Assembly (NCBI GenBank): GCA_031761405.1
Contig: JASEVX010000007.1
Coordinates: 36,398,849-36,462,848 of the forward strand
Length of the DNA: 64,000 nucleotides
Direction of reading: 5' to 3'
DNA from: Serripes groenlandicus
Taxonomy: Eukaryota; Mollusca; Bivalvia; Cardiida; Cardiidae
In this document: positions 22,173-32,832 of the stretch, in pieces
Position numbering within the stretch: the stretch's first letter is position 1
Layout of the letters: each line of letters starts with the position of its first letter
Position numbers and translations under genes: made by a program
The notes under the pieces: model-generated
The model's input: the letters and a program-made list of their open reading frames with translations, nothing else
Databases searched by the model: none
Told to the model about the DNA's origin: nothing

Positions 22173-22849
22173 AAAAAGCATAATCTAGACTAAGTGATCA
22201 TTAAGAGCAATTTCCCCTTTAGTCACAATGTTTTCGAAGTCCATCGCTGCAGATACATCAAAATGCATTTACATGTGGAAAAAGGTTAATGAATTAATCA
22301 GACAACTGCATTCAAGTTTATCTTTAGCAATCAAATATTCCCTTAGGTAGATTAATGAAACTTTCCATATGTTAAAATTTGCATAGAATGTTTTCAAAAT
22401 CGTCTGCTACATGGTTATGAACATATTGCCAAATATATATTTGCAAAACACTGACATCATAGGTTTAGAAAATAATGGCAATTAAGATCAGGTTGCACAC
22501 TTCTACAGTGGAGTGTGGTCATATCACTACCCAAAGGCATCTTGAGTTCATGTGAGACTAGTTTGCCAACGGAGCAGATTCTGTGGTCAAAATCTTTATA
22601 TCGATAATACATAGAAATATAGTGTCTGTAATCTTCAATACCTCTTGTATCCCGAGCTCATCAGAAATATTAGATAAAGAAAGACTCGTATATCACTGAG
22701 AGAATGAGGCGATTACAGAGCTCCTCCGCCAAATCAACGATCTTCTTATGAATTATGTAAGCAAGACCATAAAACTTTCAGATATTATTATATAGGCATA
22801 GAATTCAACAATAACTCCTCTTAACCATTGTACATTTGCAGACATCGAT

Positions 22850-23116
22850 TGATTTATTGTTTGATGTTTTACACCGCTTTCAATGTTTTTGTTATATATT
22901 GTCCTGGGTTTATAATAAGTTACCAGGACTACTGGTCCATTTATCCTGACAGTGTCCAATCAGTCAGTCGTAATGCAAACCTCACAAACCTGAGCGCCAA
23001 GGAGGGCAGCCATTATTACCATTTTTAAAGTCCTAGGTATGTGACCCTGCCGGGGATCGAACCCACAACCTCCCGCGCCTGAGTCGGATGCTCTACCACT
23101 ACACCACCGAGGCGGT
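22850..23116 (-). mobile_element. Second tRNA-SINE family, minus strand, good head
   Basis: Minus strand: CCGCCTCGGTGGTGTAGTGG, TAGAGCATCCGACTCAGG, GGGTTCGATCCCCGGCAGGG, then GGCTGCCCTCCTTGGCGCTC and GTCAGGATAAATGGACCAGT. The best-preserved copy of this family in the window. Confidence 0.8.
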
Positions 23117-23186
23117 ACTTGCAGACATATTTTGATGCATCATTTCAAAAGTCATAGGTTATCCATTCAATTATAGAGATATATAG

Positions 23187-23336
23187 GATCCATCATGAGT
23201 TTTCTTTGGAGATCAAGATTTCTTAAATGAGTCTAGAAAAAGACGGTTATTAACCGAGCCTCTTGGCGAGGTTAATAACTCTCTTTTTCGAGACGAATTT
23301 AAGAAATCTTCTCCAAAGAAAAACGAGTGATGGATT
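23187..23336. repeat. 150-bp imperfect foldback (hairpin MITE-like)
   Basis: Arms beginning GGATCCATCA and ending TGATGGATTC pair over about 65 bp, including TTTCTTTGGAGA and GATTTCTTAAAT, around a GC-richer centre CCGAGCCTCTTGGCGAGG. The left arm has a 4-base GATC insertion relative to the right. Together with the next element it separates two parts of a TTAA MITE. Confidence 0.6.
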
Positions 23337-23555
23337 CTTTTTATCACCTAAACAGTGTGTTTTAATGAAAAATATTGACAACATCAAAACAAAGACCGAA
23401 TAACCTATTCTTCATGAGAACTTGTGATTCACCGCATAAAAAAGTAGTCCTCATCATTTTTGAATAAGAAGAAAAAAAAAAACAATGTTTTAAACAATTA
23501 AGACTCTATTGCATTTTTCAATGTGTAAAATTTAACAACTTAACAATAAACATAA

Positions 23556-24651
23556 CAAGGGCACCGCAAAGCGGATGCATCCCCTCGGCTTTCCATTTTC
23601 ACATTGAGTTTTCTTGTGATCTAAATATTTAAGTCCAATTTTTGACTTCGATCTTTGACCTATGACCTTGAATCAATAGGCTTCAAAATATTGTCACAAA
23701 CTAACTGTATGCCAAGTTTGGATAAGATCTGTCAAGGAATGGTCAGTGTAGAGTGGTGACAAGGTTGCCACAGCTGAGATATATTGTAAGTTCAATCAAG
23801 TTCAATTTTGGGCATGACCTTTGACCTATGACCTTGAAAACCAATAGGCTTCAAGACATATCATAAACTAACTGTATAATAAGTTTTATTAAGATCGGTC
23901 AATGAATGGTCAGTGTAGAGTTGTGACAAGGCTGCCACAGCTGAAAATATTGTAAGTCCAATTTTGAGTTTGACCTTTGACCTATGACCTTGAAAATCAA
24001 TAGGCTTCAAGATATTATCATAAAGTAACTGTATACCAAGTTTGGTTAAAATCTGTCAAGTAATGGTCAGTGTAGAGTGGTGACAAGGTTGCCACAGCTG
24101 AAAATAGTGTAAGTGCAATTTTGGGCTTAACCTTTGACCTATGACCTTGAAAATCAATAGGCTTCAAATATTATCATAAACTAACTGTATAATAAGTTTT
24201 ATAAAGATCGGTCAAGGAATGGTCAGTGTAGAGTGGTGACAAGGCTGTCACAGCTGAAAATATTGTAAGTCCAATTTTGAGCTTGACCTTTGACCTATGA
24301 CCTTGAAAATCAATAGGCTTCAAGATATTATCATAAAGTAACTTTATACCAAGTTTTGTTAAAATCCGTCAAGTAATGGTCAGTGTAGAGTGGTGACTAG
24401 GTTGCCACAGCTGAAAATATTGCAAGTCCAATTTTGGGCTTGACTTTTGACCTATGACCTTGAAAATCAATAGGCTTCAAGATGTTACCATATACTTACT
24501 TTATACCAAGTTTGGTTAAGATCTGTCAAGAAATGGTTAGTGTAGAGTGATGACAAGGTTTGTTACGGACGGAAGGACACACACACATACATACGGACGG
24601 TCCCGTTACTATATCCCTTTCTCGCTCAATACTTCGTAACCGAGGGGATAA
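23556..24651 (+). mobile_element. Helentron-like element with six 156-bp tandem units
   Basis: 5' CAAGGGCACCGCAAAGCGGA forms a bulged hairpin followed by ATCCCCTCGG (23579-23588). The 3' end CCGAGGGGAT (24640-24649) is its reverse complement. Between them are about six units with a 156-bp period, each marked by GACCTTTGACCTATGACCTTG-like sequence, AATCAATAGGCTTCAAGAT, GGTCAGTGTAGAGTGGTGAC and GCCACAGCTGAAAATATTG. A GGACGGAAGGACAC spacer follows the array. Non-coding. Neighbouring units differ by roughly 5-15 percent, so the array is moderately old. Confidence 0.65.
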
Positions 24652-24778
24652 TAAAGATAAAGGTCAAAATGACGTCATCAGTAGTCGCGTGTATGACGTG
24701 TTTTTGTTATCACACATGTTGGATATCGTTGTTCCTTGATTTGTTCTCAACTTGAAAATAAGGGTATTTATGTGATAC

Positions 24779-24849
24779 ATTCTATTTTTTGACAAAATAT
24801 GTTCACAAAGTCGTCTGCTGCAGAATTGTCGTATGAGGGAAAGGATTAA
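24779..24849 (+). mobile_element. TTAA MITE right fragment beyond a 1.6-kb insertion
   Basis: TTCTATTTTTTGACAAAATA to GTATGAGGGAAAGGATTAA. The adjoining part (GTCATAGGTTATCCATTC..TATAGAGAT) ends at about 23181, so one MITE copy is interrupted by the foldback and Helentron-like element at 23187-24651 plus about 125 bp. Confidence 0.7.
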
Positions 24850-25126
24850 AGCTTATTTTGATACATATTTTTATTGAAACAGCAGCTTACATTAAAGAGG
24901 TAAGAGTATTGAGCTGTGAGTGGGGGGACTGCCAAAGAAATGCCAATTATCATCAAAAACATCTCCAGTTATGACATGCAAGATATTTCATAAATATTCC
25001 AATCGTGTAAATCTCATCAAATTACCATATTTGTAGAGAATATATTTTTTTTACACATTGATGGCAAACAATGATAAGAACAGAAGAGATTATTTCATGG
25101 ATTCATAGGATATTGCTCCAAACCCT

Positions 25127-25354
25127 TCAACCCTTTCCCACATACAGCAAATCTGCAGCAGACGACTTTGAAAATGTCTACTAAAAATATGGAAAATCTC
25201 TATAATTGTAGTTATAATTACTGAAAAAAGTTGAAAACATTTGCCACAAAGGGAGAAAATGCTTGTTTTGAGCAATTTCTTTTTTTGTCACGATGTTTTC
25301 AAAAGTCGTCTGCTGCAGATGTGTCAAAATGCGTCTATAGGTAGAAAAGGTTAT
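25127..25354. mobile_element. TTAA MITE, old subfamily
   Basis: TCAACCCTTTCCCACATACA; core GCTTGTTTTGAGCAATTTC; ends TAGGTAGAAAAGGTTA. Further partial copies continue to 25910. Confidence 0.75.
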
Positions 25355-25551
25355 ACAACAAATCTGCTTTTTTTATCCTTTCCCACACACAGACCCGTTT
25401 TGATGCATCTGCAGCAGATGGCAATTGGAGAATTAAAGAGCACTTTATCCTTTTGTGCCTCAAAGTTTCAACTTGCTATTCAATATATATTGTATTTTTT
25501 CATTAAAAGTTATTTTCCATTTTTTTTTTATTCAGGTGTTTTCAAAGTATG

Positions 25552-25690
25552 TTTCCACCAATGGGCTAAGTCTATGTGGAAAACCAGGAAACACATGAGT
25601 AGGTGAACTGGCCGCCGTGATATGTCTGAGAAATTGTTAAAAACGACGTTAATATATATAAACCCCAATCAATCAATCAATCAATCAAAG
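25552..25690 (+). mobile_element. SINE 3' tail fragment
   Basis: TTCCACCAATGGGCTAAGTC, AGGAAACACATGAGTAGGTG, GGCCGCCGTGATATGTCTG and a (CAAT)n tail; the tRNA head is absent. Confidence 0.8.
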
Positions 25691-26012
25691 TATGTGGGTA
25701 AAAAGAAATATCATTAACCCATTCAGATGCTTTCTGACGCCTCTGCTGCAGACAAATTTAGAAATCATAATGAACAATTTCATCTTTAGCCACAAAGTTT
25801 TCAAATTTATTTCATTATCATATTTTCTTTTTGTGGAGATTTTCCAAATTTTTACCTAATTGTTTTCGAAGTCGTCTGCTGCAGATTTAGCGTATGTGGG
25901 AAAGGGTTACGAATCATGATAAAGGGTTTGTTGTTTTTCGCTTTCCGCCAGTAATTTGCAAACAGTGTCATCCATTAGGGTAATTGGATGATCCAAGATT
26001 TCCAAGGATATA

Positions 26013-26231
26013 TTAACCCTTTCCCTCGTACCAAAAATCTTCAGCAGACGACTTTGAACAGTCATCTTTGCAAACATGTAAAAAATCTCCATATAAGAAA
26101 TTTTAATACAGAATAGTGTTGATAACATTGTGGCAATGGGAGAAATTGGTCATTATGAGCAATTTCTCCTTTTGAAACAATGTTTTTAAAAAGGCGTCTG
26201 CTGCAGAGGCGTCTATATGTGGGAAAGGTTC
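26013..26231. mobile_element. TTAA MITE, old subfamily
   Basis: TTAACCCTTTCCCTCGTACC; core GGTCATTATGAGCAATTTCTC; ends TATGTGGGAAAGGTT. Confidence 0.78.
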
Positions 26232-26698
26232 ATAGGCATTGGTTCCTGCATGTCATCACTCCACATTTGTTGATGTTTTTTGTTTGGCAGTAGGTGCTAT
26301 TTTCTCAGAGTTTTACACTTTCCCACATACAAAGAGTCAGCAGCAGATGACTTGGAAAACATCTGGGGGTAAAATAAAGGAGAATCTCTCTAAATGACAG
26401 AGCATATTTAGAATAGAGCAGAAAATATTGCAGGAAATGAGTTATTGCTCATAAATATATATTGATTCCAAAAGTCATTGGCTGCAAACATGTCGTTATC
26501 AGTGCCTGCTCAAAGGAACGGAATATGTACATTACTGTGGAAAACATACGATCCAATAAAATTAAGAAAACATTCTGCATGTGGGGCGAGGGGGGAATAC
26601 ATGTTTTCGGGCAGGAAAGACTGATCAACATGTTCAGACATCTTGACTGAAAATCACAAAACTTCAACTTTTGCATGAAGACTCCATGGATGATAGGC

Positions 26699-26758
26699 TT
26701 AACCATTTCCCTCATCTGACAATTTTGCAGCAGACGACTTTGAACATATTTTGACAAA
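26699..26758 (-). mobile_element. TTAA MITE, left part, split by the 26759 element
   Basis: TTAACCATTTCCCTCATCTG to ATATTTTGACAAA. It resumes at 27890 with AAAAATAGAATATCTCTGTA. Confidence 0.88.
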
Positions 26759-27889
26759 CAAGAGGGCCATGATGGCCCTGGAATCGCTCACCTGATTTTT
26801 TTTTTCACTTTAGCTATATAAGCCCCGCCATCTGGCGGGCATAGTTTCCAACCAATCAACTTGGCTTTAAGGAATCTGATAGAGGGTCACCCTAGGAACA
26901 TTTCTACAAAATTATTTGAAAATCGGCCTGACACTTTTGAAGGAGAAGATTTTTTAAGTTTTCACTATAGCAATAAAAGGCAAAATAGCCCCGCCCCCTG
27001 GCGGCCATGTTTTTTGACCAATCAACATGGCTTGAAGGAATCTGATAGAGAGTCATCCAAGGAACATTTCTACAAAATTATTTGAAAATCGGCCCGACAC
27101 TTTTGGAGGAGAAGATTTTTTAAGTTTGCACTATAGCTATATAAGGCAAAAAAGCCCCGCCCCCCCCCCCCCCCCCCCTGGCGGCCATGATTTTCGACCA
27201 ATCAACATGGCTTGAAGGAATCTGATAGAGGGTCACCCAAGGAACATTTCTACAAATTTATTTGAAAATCGGCCTGACACTTTTGGAGAAGAAGATTTTT
27301 TAAGTTTGCACTATAGCCATATAAGGAAAAATAGCTCCGCCCCCCCTGGCGGCCATGTTTTTCGACCAATCAACATGGCTTGAAGGAATCTGATAGAGGG
27401 TCACCCAAGGAACATTTCTACAAAATTATTTGAAAATCGGCCTGACACTTTCGGAGGAGAAGATTTTTTAAGTTTGCACTATAGCCATATAAGGAAAAAT
27501 AGCCCCGCCCCCCCTGGCGGCCATGTTTTTCGACCAATCAACATGGCTTGAAGGAATCTGATAAAGGGTCACCCGAGGAACATTTCTACAAAATTATTTG
27601 AAAATCGGCCTGACACTTTCGGAGAAGAAGATTTTTTAAGAATTTTGAAGTTTTTTAATTTCGTTGCCATGGAAACCAGAATTATGCATGGATCCCGAAA
27701 ATTTTAAGGAATTCTGGTGAGGACATTGAGAGGATGCTTTCTGTGAAGTTTCATCCCAGTTGACCCACAGGTTACAGAGGAGAAAATGTTGACGGACGAC
27801 GGACGATGGACGACGGACGACGGACGACGGACGCCGGACATAGGGCGATCACAATAACTCACCTTGAGCACTTCGTGCACAGGTGAGCT
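26759..27889 (+). mobile_element. Long Helentron-like element, CAAGAGGGCC family, five-unit array
   Basis: 5' CAAGAGGGCCATGATGGCCC hairpin then CGCTCACCTG; 3' CTCACCTTGAGCACTTCGTG hairpin closing with AGGTGAGCT. Five tandem units of about 166-178 bp start near 26822, 26988, 27155, 27333 and 27502. Each carries GCCCCGCC..TGGCGGCCATG, CGACCAATCAACATGGCTTG and GGAGAAGATTTTTTAAG. The spacer is GACGGACGACGGACG-type. It is inserted, without target duplication, between two halves of a TTAA MITE. Confidence 0.75.
27160..27178 (+). repeat. 19-base poly-C run inside a tandem unit
   Basis: The third unit of the array carries 19 consecutive C where sister units have about 5-7. On the minus strand this is a long G-run able to form G-quadruplexes. 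Likely replication slippage; it may also be an assembly-sensitive site. Confidence 0.8.
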
Positions 27890-28035
27890 AAAAATAGAAT
27901 ATCTCTGTAATTAAATGGATAACCTATGACTAAAAGTGGAAAACAATGTTGCAAAAGGAGAAATTGCTTGTTTTGAGCAATTTCGTCTTTTGTAACTATG
28001 TTTTCAAAAAGCTGTCTACTGCAGAGACACTTTGT
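27890..28035 (-). mobile_element. TTAA MITE, right part, split by the 26759 element
   Basis: Continues from 26758; core GCTTGTTTTGAGC; ends at CTGCAGAGACAC without the terminal TTAA. Confidence 0.85.
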
Positions 28036-28178
28036 AAGAGTCAATTTTACAAACGATAATGATGCATTTTCAGTGTCGTCTGCTTTGAATCTGATTTGCA
28101 TCTGATGATAGAGAAAAAGCATGTAATATCTGGAAAGCAAAAATTTAATACAGAGTTGAAAACATTGTACTACAATAG

Positions 28179-28406
28179 TTTGTTTGTTTGTTTGGAGTTT
28201 AACGCCGATTTCAACAGCTTTGGTCATATCACGGCGGTCAGTGCACCTACCCATGTTTTCCTGGCTTTCCCACACCAGTACTTACACAACATTCTTTCGA
28301 AGCCACTGACTACTTTCTCACATAGATCAGAGGTGAGAGGCAATGGAAAAAATCGCCCGAAAGAATGTCGCCGCAACCGGGTATCGAACCCGTGACCTCC
28401 AGATCT
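28179..28406 (-). mobile_element. tRNA-derived SINE with 12-bp target duplication
   Basis: GTACTACAATAG occurs at 28167-28178 and 28407-28418, a perfect target duplication. The minus-strand body has a GGTTCGATACCC-type head (GTCACGGGTTCGATACCCGG), GTGTGGGAAAGCCAGG and ends GTTAAACTCCAAACAAACAA. The insertion splits a TTAA MITE core (GTTGAAAACATTGT on the left, TTGCA/TTTCTCC debris on the right). Confidence 0.88.
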
Positions 28407-28759
28407 GTACTACAATAGAGGGATTGAGCTTTTTGTTCAATTTCTCCATTATTTCCAAAATTATGTCCATTATTTCCAAAATTATGTTATGTCGGCTTCT
28501 TTCTATGCAAATTTTTCCTACATGTATTTCCAAAACGTTTTTAACCATTTTCCTACATACGATAAATCTGCAGCAGACTTTGAGAGCATCTTTGCACAAG
28601 ATTGGAAAATCTCTATCATTGAAAAGTGCAATTTCTCCTATTGCAATAATGTTTATTCAATAAAAAAAATAAACCTTTGATTATTTAGATTTTCCATATT
28701 TTGTCCTAGTCATTTTCAGATGTGTCTGCTGCAGATTTATTGTATGTGGAAAAGTGTAA

Positions 28760-29040
28760 AATTTGACGCCATGGAAAAGCCTCCAAAATACTTCTAAAAG
28801 ATAATTATATTCAGGGAGGAAGAATTCAATTGAATTCTGTCAAATTTCTTAAATAGACCAAGTTCAGTATTTCCCCATACTAAACTCATTACACAACCTG
28901 TCAGTTTGCCTAACATGACAAAATGTAACTAAGTCTGGTCTAAACCTTTTCTAGTCTGGGCGTGCTATAGTAAATTAGTACGACTGGCATGAACCATGAA
29001 CCAACAATGGTCACTTGATTGGTCACCTCCATTTATATAA
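28760..29040. other. Repeat-free intergenic or intronic stretch
   Basis: No recognised repeat or exon. A GAATTCAATTGAATTC palindrome lies at about 28822-28837. Confidence 0.5.
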
Positions 29041-29164
29041 TGCTATCACATATATTTAATCCTTTCCCACGTAAAGATGCTTTCTGACACCTCTGCAGCA
29101 GGTGACTTTTAAAATCATTGTGGCCAAAGGAGAAAATTGCTCATCATATAGCTTTTTATTTGAC

Positions 29165-29887
29165 TTACCCTTTCCCACATAAACAAATTTGTAGCAGATG
29201 ACTTTTTGAAAACATCTGGAGTAAACTGTGAAAAATCTCTGTCAGTGAAAGTATGAAATGATTACGAGTAACTTCTCCTTTTGTCTCAATGTTTTCAGAA
29301 GTCGTCTGCTGCAGAGGCGTCAGAAAGGGTCTGTATGTGGGAAAGTGTTAACCCTACAACTAACTTGCAGCAGACGACTTTGAACATATTTTGTCAAAAA
29401 ATGGAAAATCTCTATAAATGAACGGATAACCAATGACTATAAGTGAAAAACATTGTGGCCAAAGGTGAAATTGCTCATCATGAGCAATTTCACCTTTGGC
29501 CACAATGTTTCCAAAAGTCGTCTGCTGCTATTGCGTTAAAATGCGTCTGCAGGTGGGAAAGGGTTAATGAGGTAATTACATCAGATCTGCATACACAAAT
29601 GTTATTTTCCCATGTCACCAAGAAACCTTTTATTCACAAAAACTAACTTTTCCTAACCCTACACCACATGCAACAAATCTGCAGCTGACGACTTTGAAAA
29701 CAGGTTGGCAAAAACATGAAAATTCTCTAATAACGAGTTTAAATATTAAATAAAGTTGAAATTATTGCGGCAAAGGGAGAAATTGCTCATCATGAGCAAT
29801 TTCTCCTTTTTGCACAATGGTTACAAAAGTCGTCTGCTGCAGAGACGTCAGATGAGGCGTCTATATGAGGGAAAGGGAAAGGGTTAA
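29165..29887. mobile_element. Cluster of three old-subfamily TTAA MITEs
   Basis: Copies at 29165-29351, 29348-29567 and 29653-29887. The first two share a TTAA. The second carries a 63-base perfect palindrome (29448-29510). The third has core GCTCATCATGAGC and a duplicated GGGAAAGGGAAAGGG terminus; a fourth decayed copy follows. Confidence 0.82.
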
Positions 29888-30074
29888 CCCTATCCCCCAT
29901 ACAACAAATTTGCAGCTGACGATGAAATTTCAAGGCAAAAGAATTGACAATTTCTGCTTATTCTTAATGTTTTCAAAAGTCATCTGCTGCGTATACATCA
30001 AAACAAGATTTCTGCATGTGGGACAAGATGTCATATAGATTAATCCAATCTTCAGCAAAGCCAACTTTAATATA

Positions 30075-30457
30075 TTAACATTTTCCAACTTGCAAATGCA
30101 TTTTGAATTTTGACACATCTGCAGCAGATGACTTTTGGTAACATTTTTGCAAAATGTGCAATTTCTAATTTTGGCACAATCGATACCTTCAATTCTATTC
30201 AAAAACTGAACTCTATTTCATAGAGATTTTCTATATTTTTTTCTGTGATGTTTTCAAAGTTGTCTGCTGCAGATTTGTTTAACGTGTGAAAACTTAACAC
30301 ATTCCAACATACAGAACGCTATTTGACATCTCTACAGCAGAAAAACGTTTGAAAACAATTTTTTCAAACGTTGATTCATTTATACAGTTTCCATATTTTT
30401 GTGTAGATGTTTTCAAAGTCGTCTGTTGCAGATTTGTTGCATGAGTGAAGGGGTTAA
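30075..30457. mobile_element. Two old-subfamily TTAA MITEs sharing a TTAA
   Basis: 30075-30297 and 30294-30457 share TTAA at 30294. The second lacks the core (TTTGAAAACAATTTTTTCAAACG remains as a small new palindrome). Confidence 0.75.
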
Positions 30458-30459
30458 GA

Positions 30460-30830
30460 GGGAATCGGTTCAAAGCCTTATATAAACCCTGCATGGAGAA
30501 GGGGGTGAGCAATTCCTGGAAAAAATAACATGTATTGATGAATCTGTAATTCTGTTTACTGGAGAGCAATCCAGCGTGCCTAGAATTTCATAGTGAATAT
30601 TAGATGGAATGAAAAAATGGCATGTCAGAGAAACAGATAGTAAACTTGATTGACTTGTATTTGACAAGAAGGCAGGGATGAGGCGGGAATATAAAGATGG
30701 GTTCATTTATTCTTAACATCTCTTTTCTTGAATGGTTTGTCTGAGAGAAAGAATGAAATGTGTCCGTAACTGTGGCAATCCATCTTTATTTCAGTCTTCT
30801 TATAATTATACTTCTTATATTATAGATTAA
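30460..30830. other. Repeat-free intergenic or intronic stretch
   Basis: Nothing recognised; short minus-strand ORFs lack supporting splice sites. Confidence 0.5.
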
Positions 30831-31133
30831 CTTAACCCTTTCCCACAGACAGATGCTTTCCTATCCCTTTGCAGCAGAAGGTCTATAAAAAGCTTTGTGG
30901 CAAGAAGAGATATTGCTCATTACAACCAATTTCTCCTTTAAGGAATAATGTTTCAGTTTTATTCAATGATTGACGAGTTCAAATCATCTGCTGAAGATTT
31001 GTTGTATATGTGGTATTAACAGTTTACTTATCAATAAATATACTTTACTTGTAACAGTTTTCATTATTTTGCCTAGCTCTTTTCAAATTCAACTGCATCA
31101 GATTTGTTATAAATTTATTATTCTGGGAAAGAG

Positions 31134-31348
31134 TTAACGCTTTTCCACTTATAGACAGACTTTGACACATGTATGGCAGACGACATTTGAGAATATAATG
31201 GCAAAAGGACAAATTGCTCATCATGAGCAATTTCCCCCTTTGCAACCATGCAAAAACTATTCTTTTATCTATGGGAAAATTCCATATTTATGTCAAAATG
31301 GTTTCAAAGTCTTCTGGTCCAGATTTGTTGAATGTGGGAAAGGGTTAA
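31134..31348. mobile_element. TTAA MITE, old subfamily
   Basis: TTAACGCTTTTCCACTTA; core GCTCATCATGAGC perfect; ends TGTGGGAAAGGGTTAA. Confidence 0.8.
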
Positions 31349-31646
31349 AGTATAATTTGTTGGTTTTTTGTTAGAAGCCATTACCACCACAAACACCACA
31401 ATTTGTGGATGTGCATCAACTGATGCAAAAGATGCAGCGGTCCCTCGTGACATATCAAACGGTTTATTTACAAATCATTCACGATGGGCTCCTATAAACT
31501 GACAAAATATTCTATGAATATGAGCCGTGTCTGGCCATTTCGGGGGTCTTTTTGACTTTCTGGTTTTTTTGGCATCATATAATGTGTGTCATTGGCTTTG
31601 ATCTAGTGGGGCTAAACTTCTACACAATACTCTATTCTACGATAAT

Positions 31647-31788
31647 GTTACTATGACGAAAAGTGGAAAACATTGTGGCAAAAGGAGAAATTGCATGTTT
31701 TGTGCAATTTCTTCTTTTGTCACTATGTTTTCAAAAAGCCGTCTGCTGCAAAGGCGTCCGAAAGCGTCTATATGAGGGAAAGGGTTAA
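31647..31788 (-). mobile_element. TTAA MITE, young subfamily, 5' truncated
   Basis: Begins at CTATGACGAAAAGTGG; core GCATGTTTTGTGC; right end TATGAGGGAAAGGGTTAA. Confidence 0.88.
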
Positions 31789-32147
31789 AATACCTCTTTG
31801 GGAATATATGGATCCTTTATAAATTAGAGCCATCACTGAAAGTGATTAATACCCACAATACTGCCTAGTCACATAAACATGGCAACACAATTAAAACAAT
31901 GCTCTAGTTTAAACATGATTATTTACGAAAAAATGTACAAGGAAATGTACATAATCAATGGTTTTGTGACCTATATTGTTCGCACACAATTTTTTTGTTA
32001 TTTTTTAGTTGGAAAGGGGTAAAGAACTAACTTCGCTCACTAGAAATGTAGGGAAAGGAGAAATTGCTCGTTTTAACAATTTTGTTCAGATCAAAACATT
32101 TTCAGAAATCATCATTCTGCTGCATTGACATCCAATGTCATCTGTTT

Positions 32148-32375
32148 AACTGTTTCCCACATACAACAATTCTGCAGCAGACGCATTTGCAATTATCAAG
32201 TCCAAAATATAGAAAATCCCCATAAATGAAAGTAGGATTATTGAATAAATTTGAAATCATTGTGGCAAGTGGAGAAATTGCTCATAATGAGCAATTTCTC
32301 CATTTGCCAGAATTATTTCAAAAGACGTCTGCTACCGATGCATCAGAATGGGTCTACAATGGGTAAAGGTTACGG
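32148..32375. mobile_element. TTAA MITE, old subfamily
   Basis: TTAACTGTTTCCCACATACA; core arms GTGGAGAAATTGCTCATAAT and GAGCAATTTCTCCATTTGCC (one mismatch); ends GGGTAAAGGTTA. It stops about 45 bp from the minus-strand exon at 32420. Confidence 0.75.
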
Positions 32376-32419
32376 TTAATAAAAAGGGGTAATATAAGAA
32401 GTCTTTACAAAGTACATAC

Positions 32420-32468
32420 CTTTTCTTGAAGCTCAGCTATGTTGAATTTTCCGGTGTCCAACTTTACA
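32420..32468 (-). CDS. 49-nt internal exon of an unrecognised minus-strand gene
   Basis: Read on the minus strand, a pyrimidine/T-rich tract ending TTTTTTATTTACAG is followed by 49 bases and then by AAAAG|GTATGTAC, a near-ideal donor. One frame is open: after one leftover base (T) it encodes VKLDTGKFNIAELQEK. The exon therefore starts after two bases of a codon and ends on a codon boundary. It lies in a repeat-free gap of about 200 bp between diverged MITE copies, as expected for a conserved exon inside repeat-filled introns. The peptide looks like part of a helical or linker region; no family is recognised. Neighbouring exons should lie at higher coordinates (5') and lower coordinates (3'). 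Confidence 0.55.
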
Positions 32469-32602
32469 CTGTAAATAAAAAATAAAAGTTTTTAACAAGT
32501 TGAAATTTAAATTTTTGTATTATATATAGTTCACAAATTACGTAATAGGCATGTTATGCTAATCAGGCATTTCAATTAATGTTAATGTACCAAATAATTT
32601 AC

Positions 32603-32832
32603 TTAACCCTTTCCCTCATATAGACGCTTTCTGACGCCTCTGCAGCAGACAGCTTTTTGAAAACATAGTGACAAAAGAAGAAATTGCACAAAACGTGCAA
32701 TTTCTCCTTTTGCCACAATGTTTTCCACTTTTTGTCATAGGTTATCCATTCAATTACAGAGATTTTCTATGTTTTGACAAAATATGTTCAAAGTCGTCTG
32801 CTGCAGAATTGTCGTATGAGGGAAAGGGTTAA
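32603..32832 (+). mobile_element. TTAA MITE, young subfamily
   Basis: Full length; core GCACAAAACGTGC. Its right TTAA runs straight into a second truncated copy. Confidence 0.93.

Noticed and set aside
28343..28663. 106-codon plus-strand ORF with ARKNVAATGYRTRDLQ
   Set aside because: Opens inside the SINE head complement and runs through MITE debris; not a gene.
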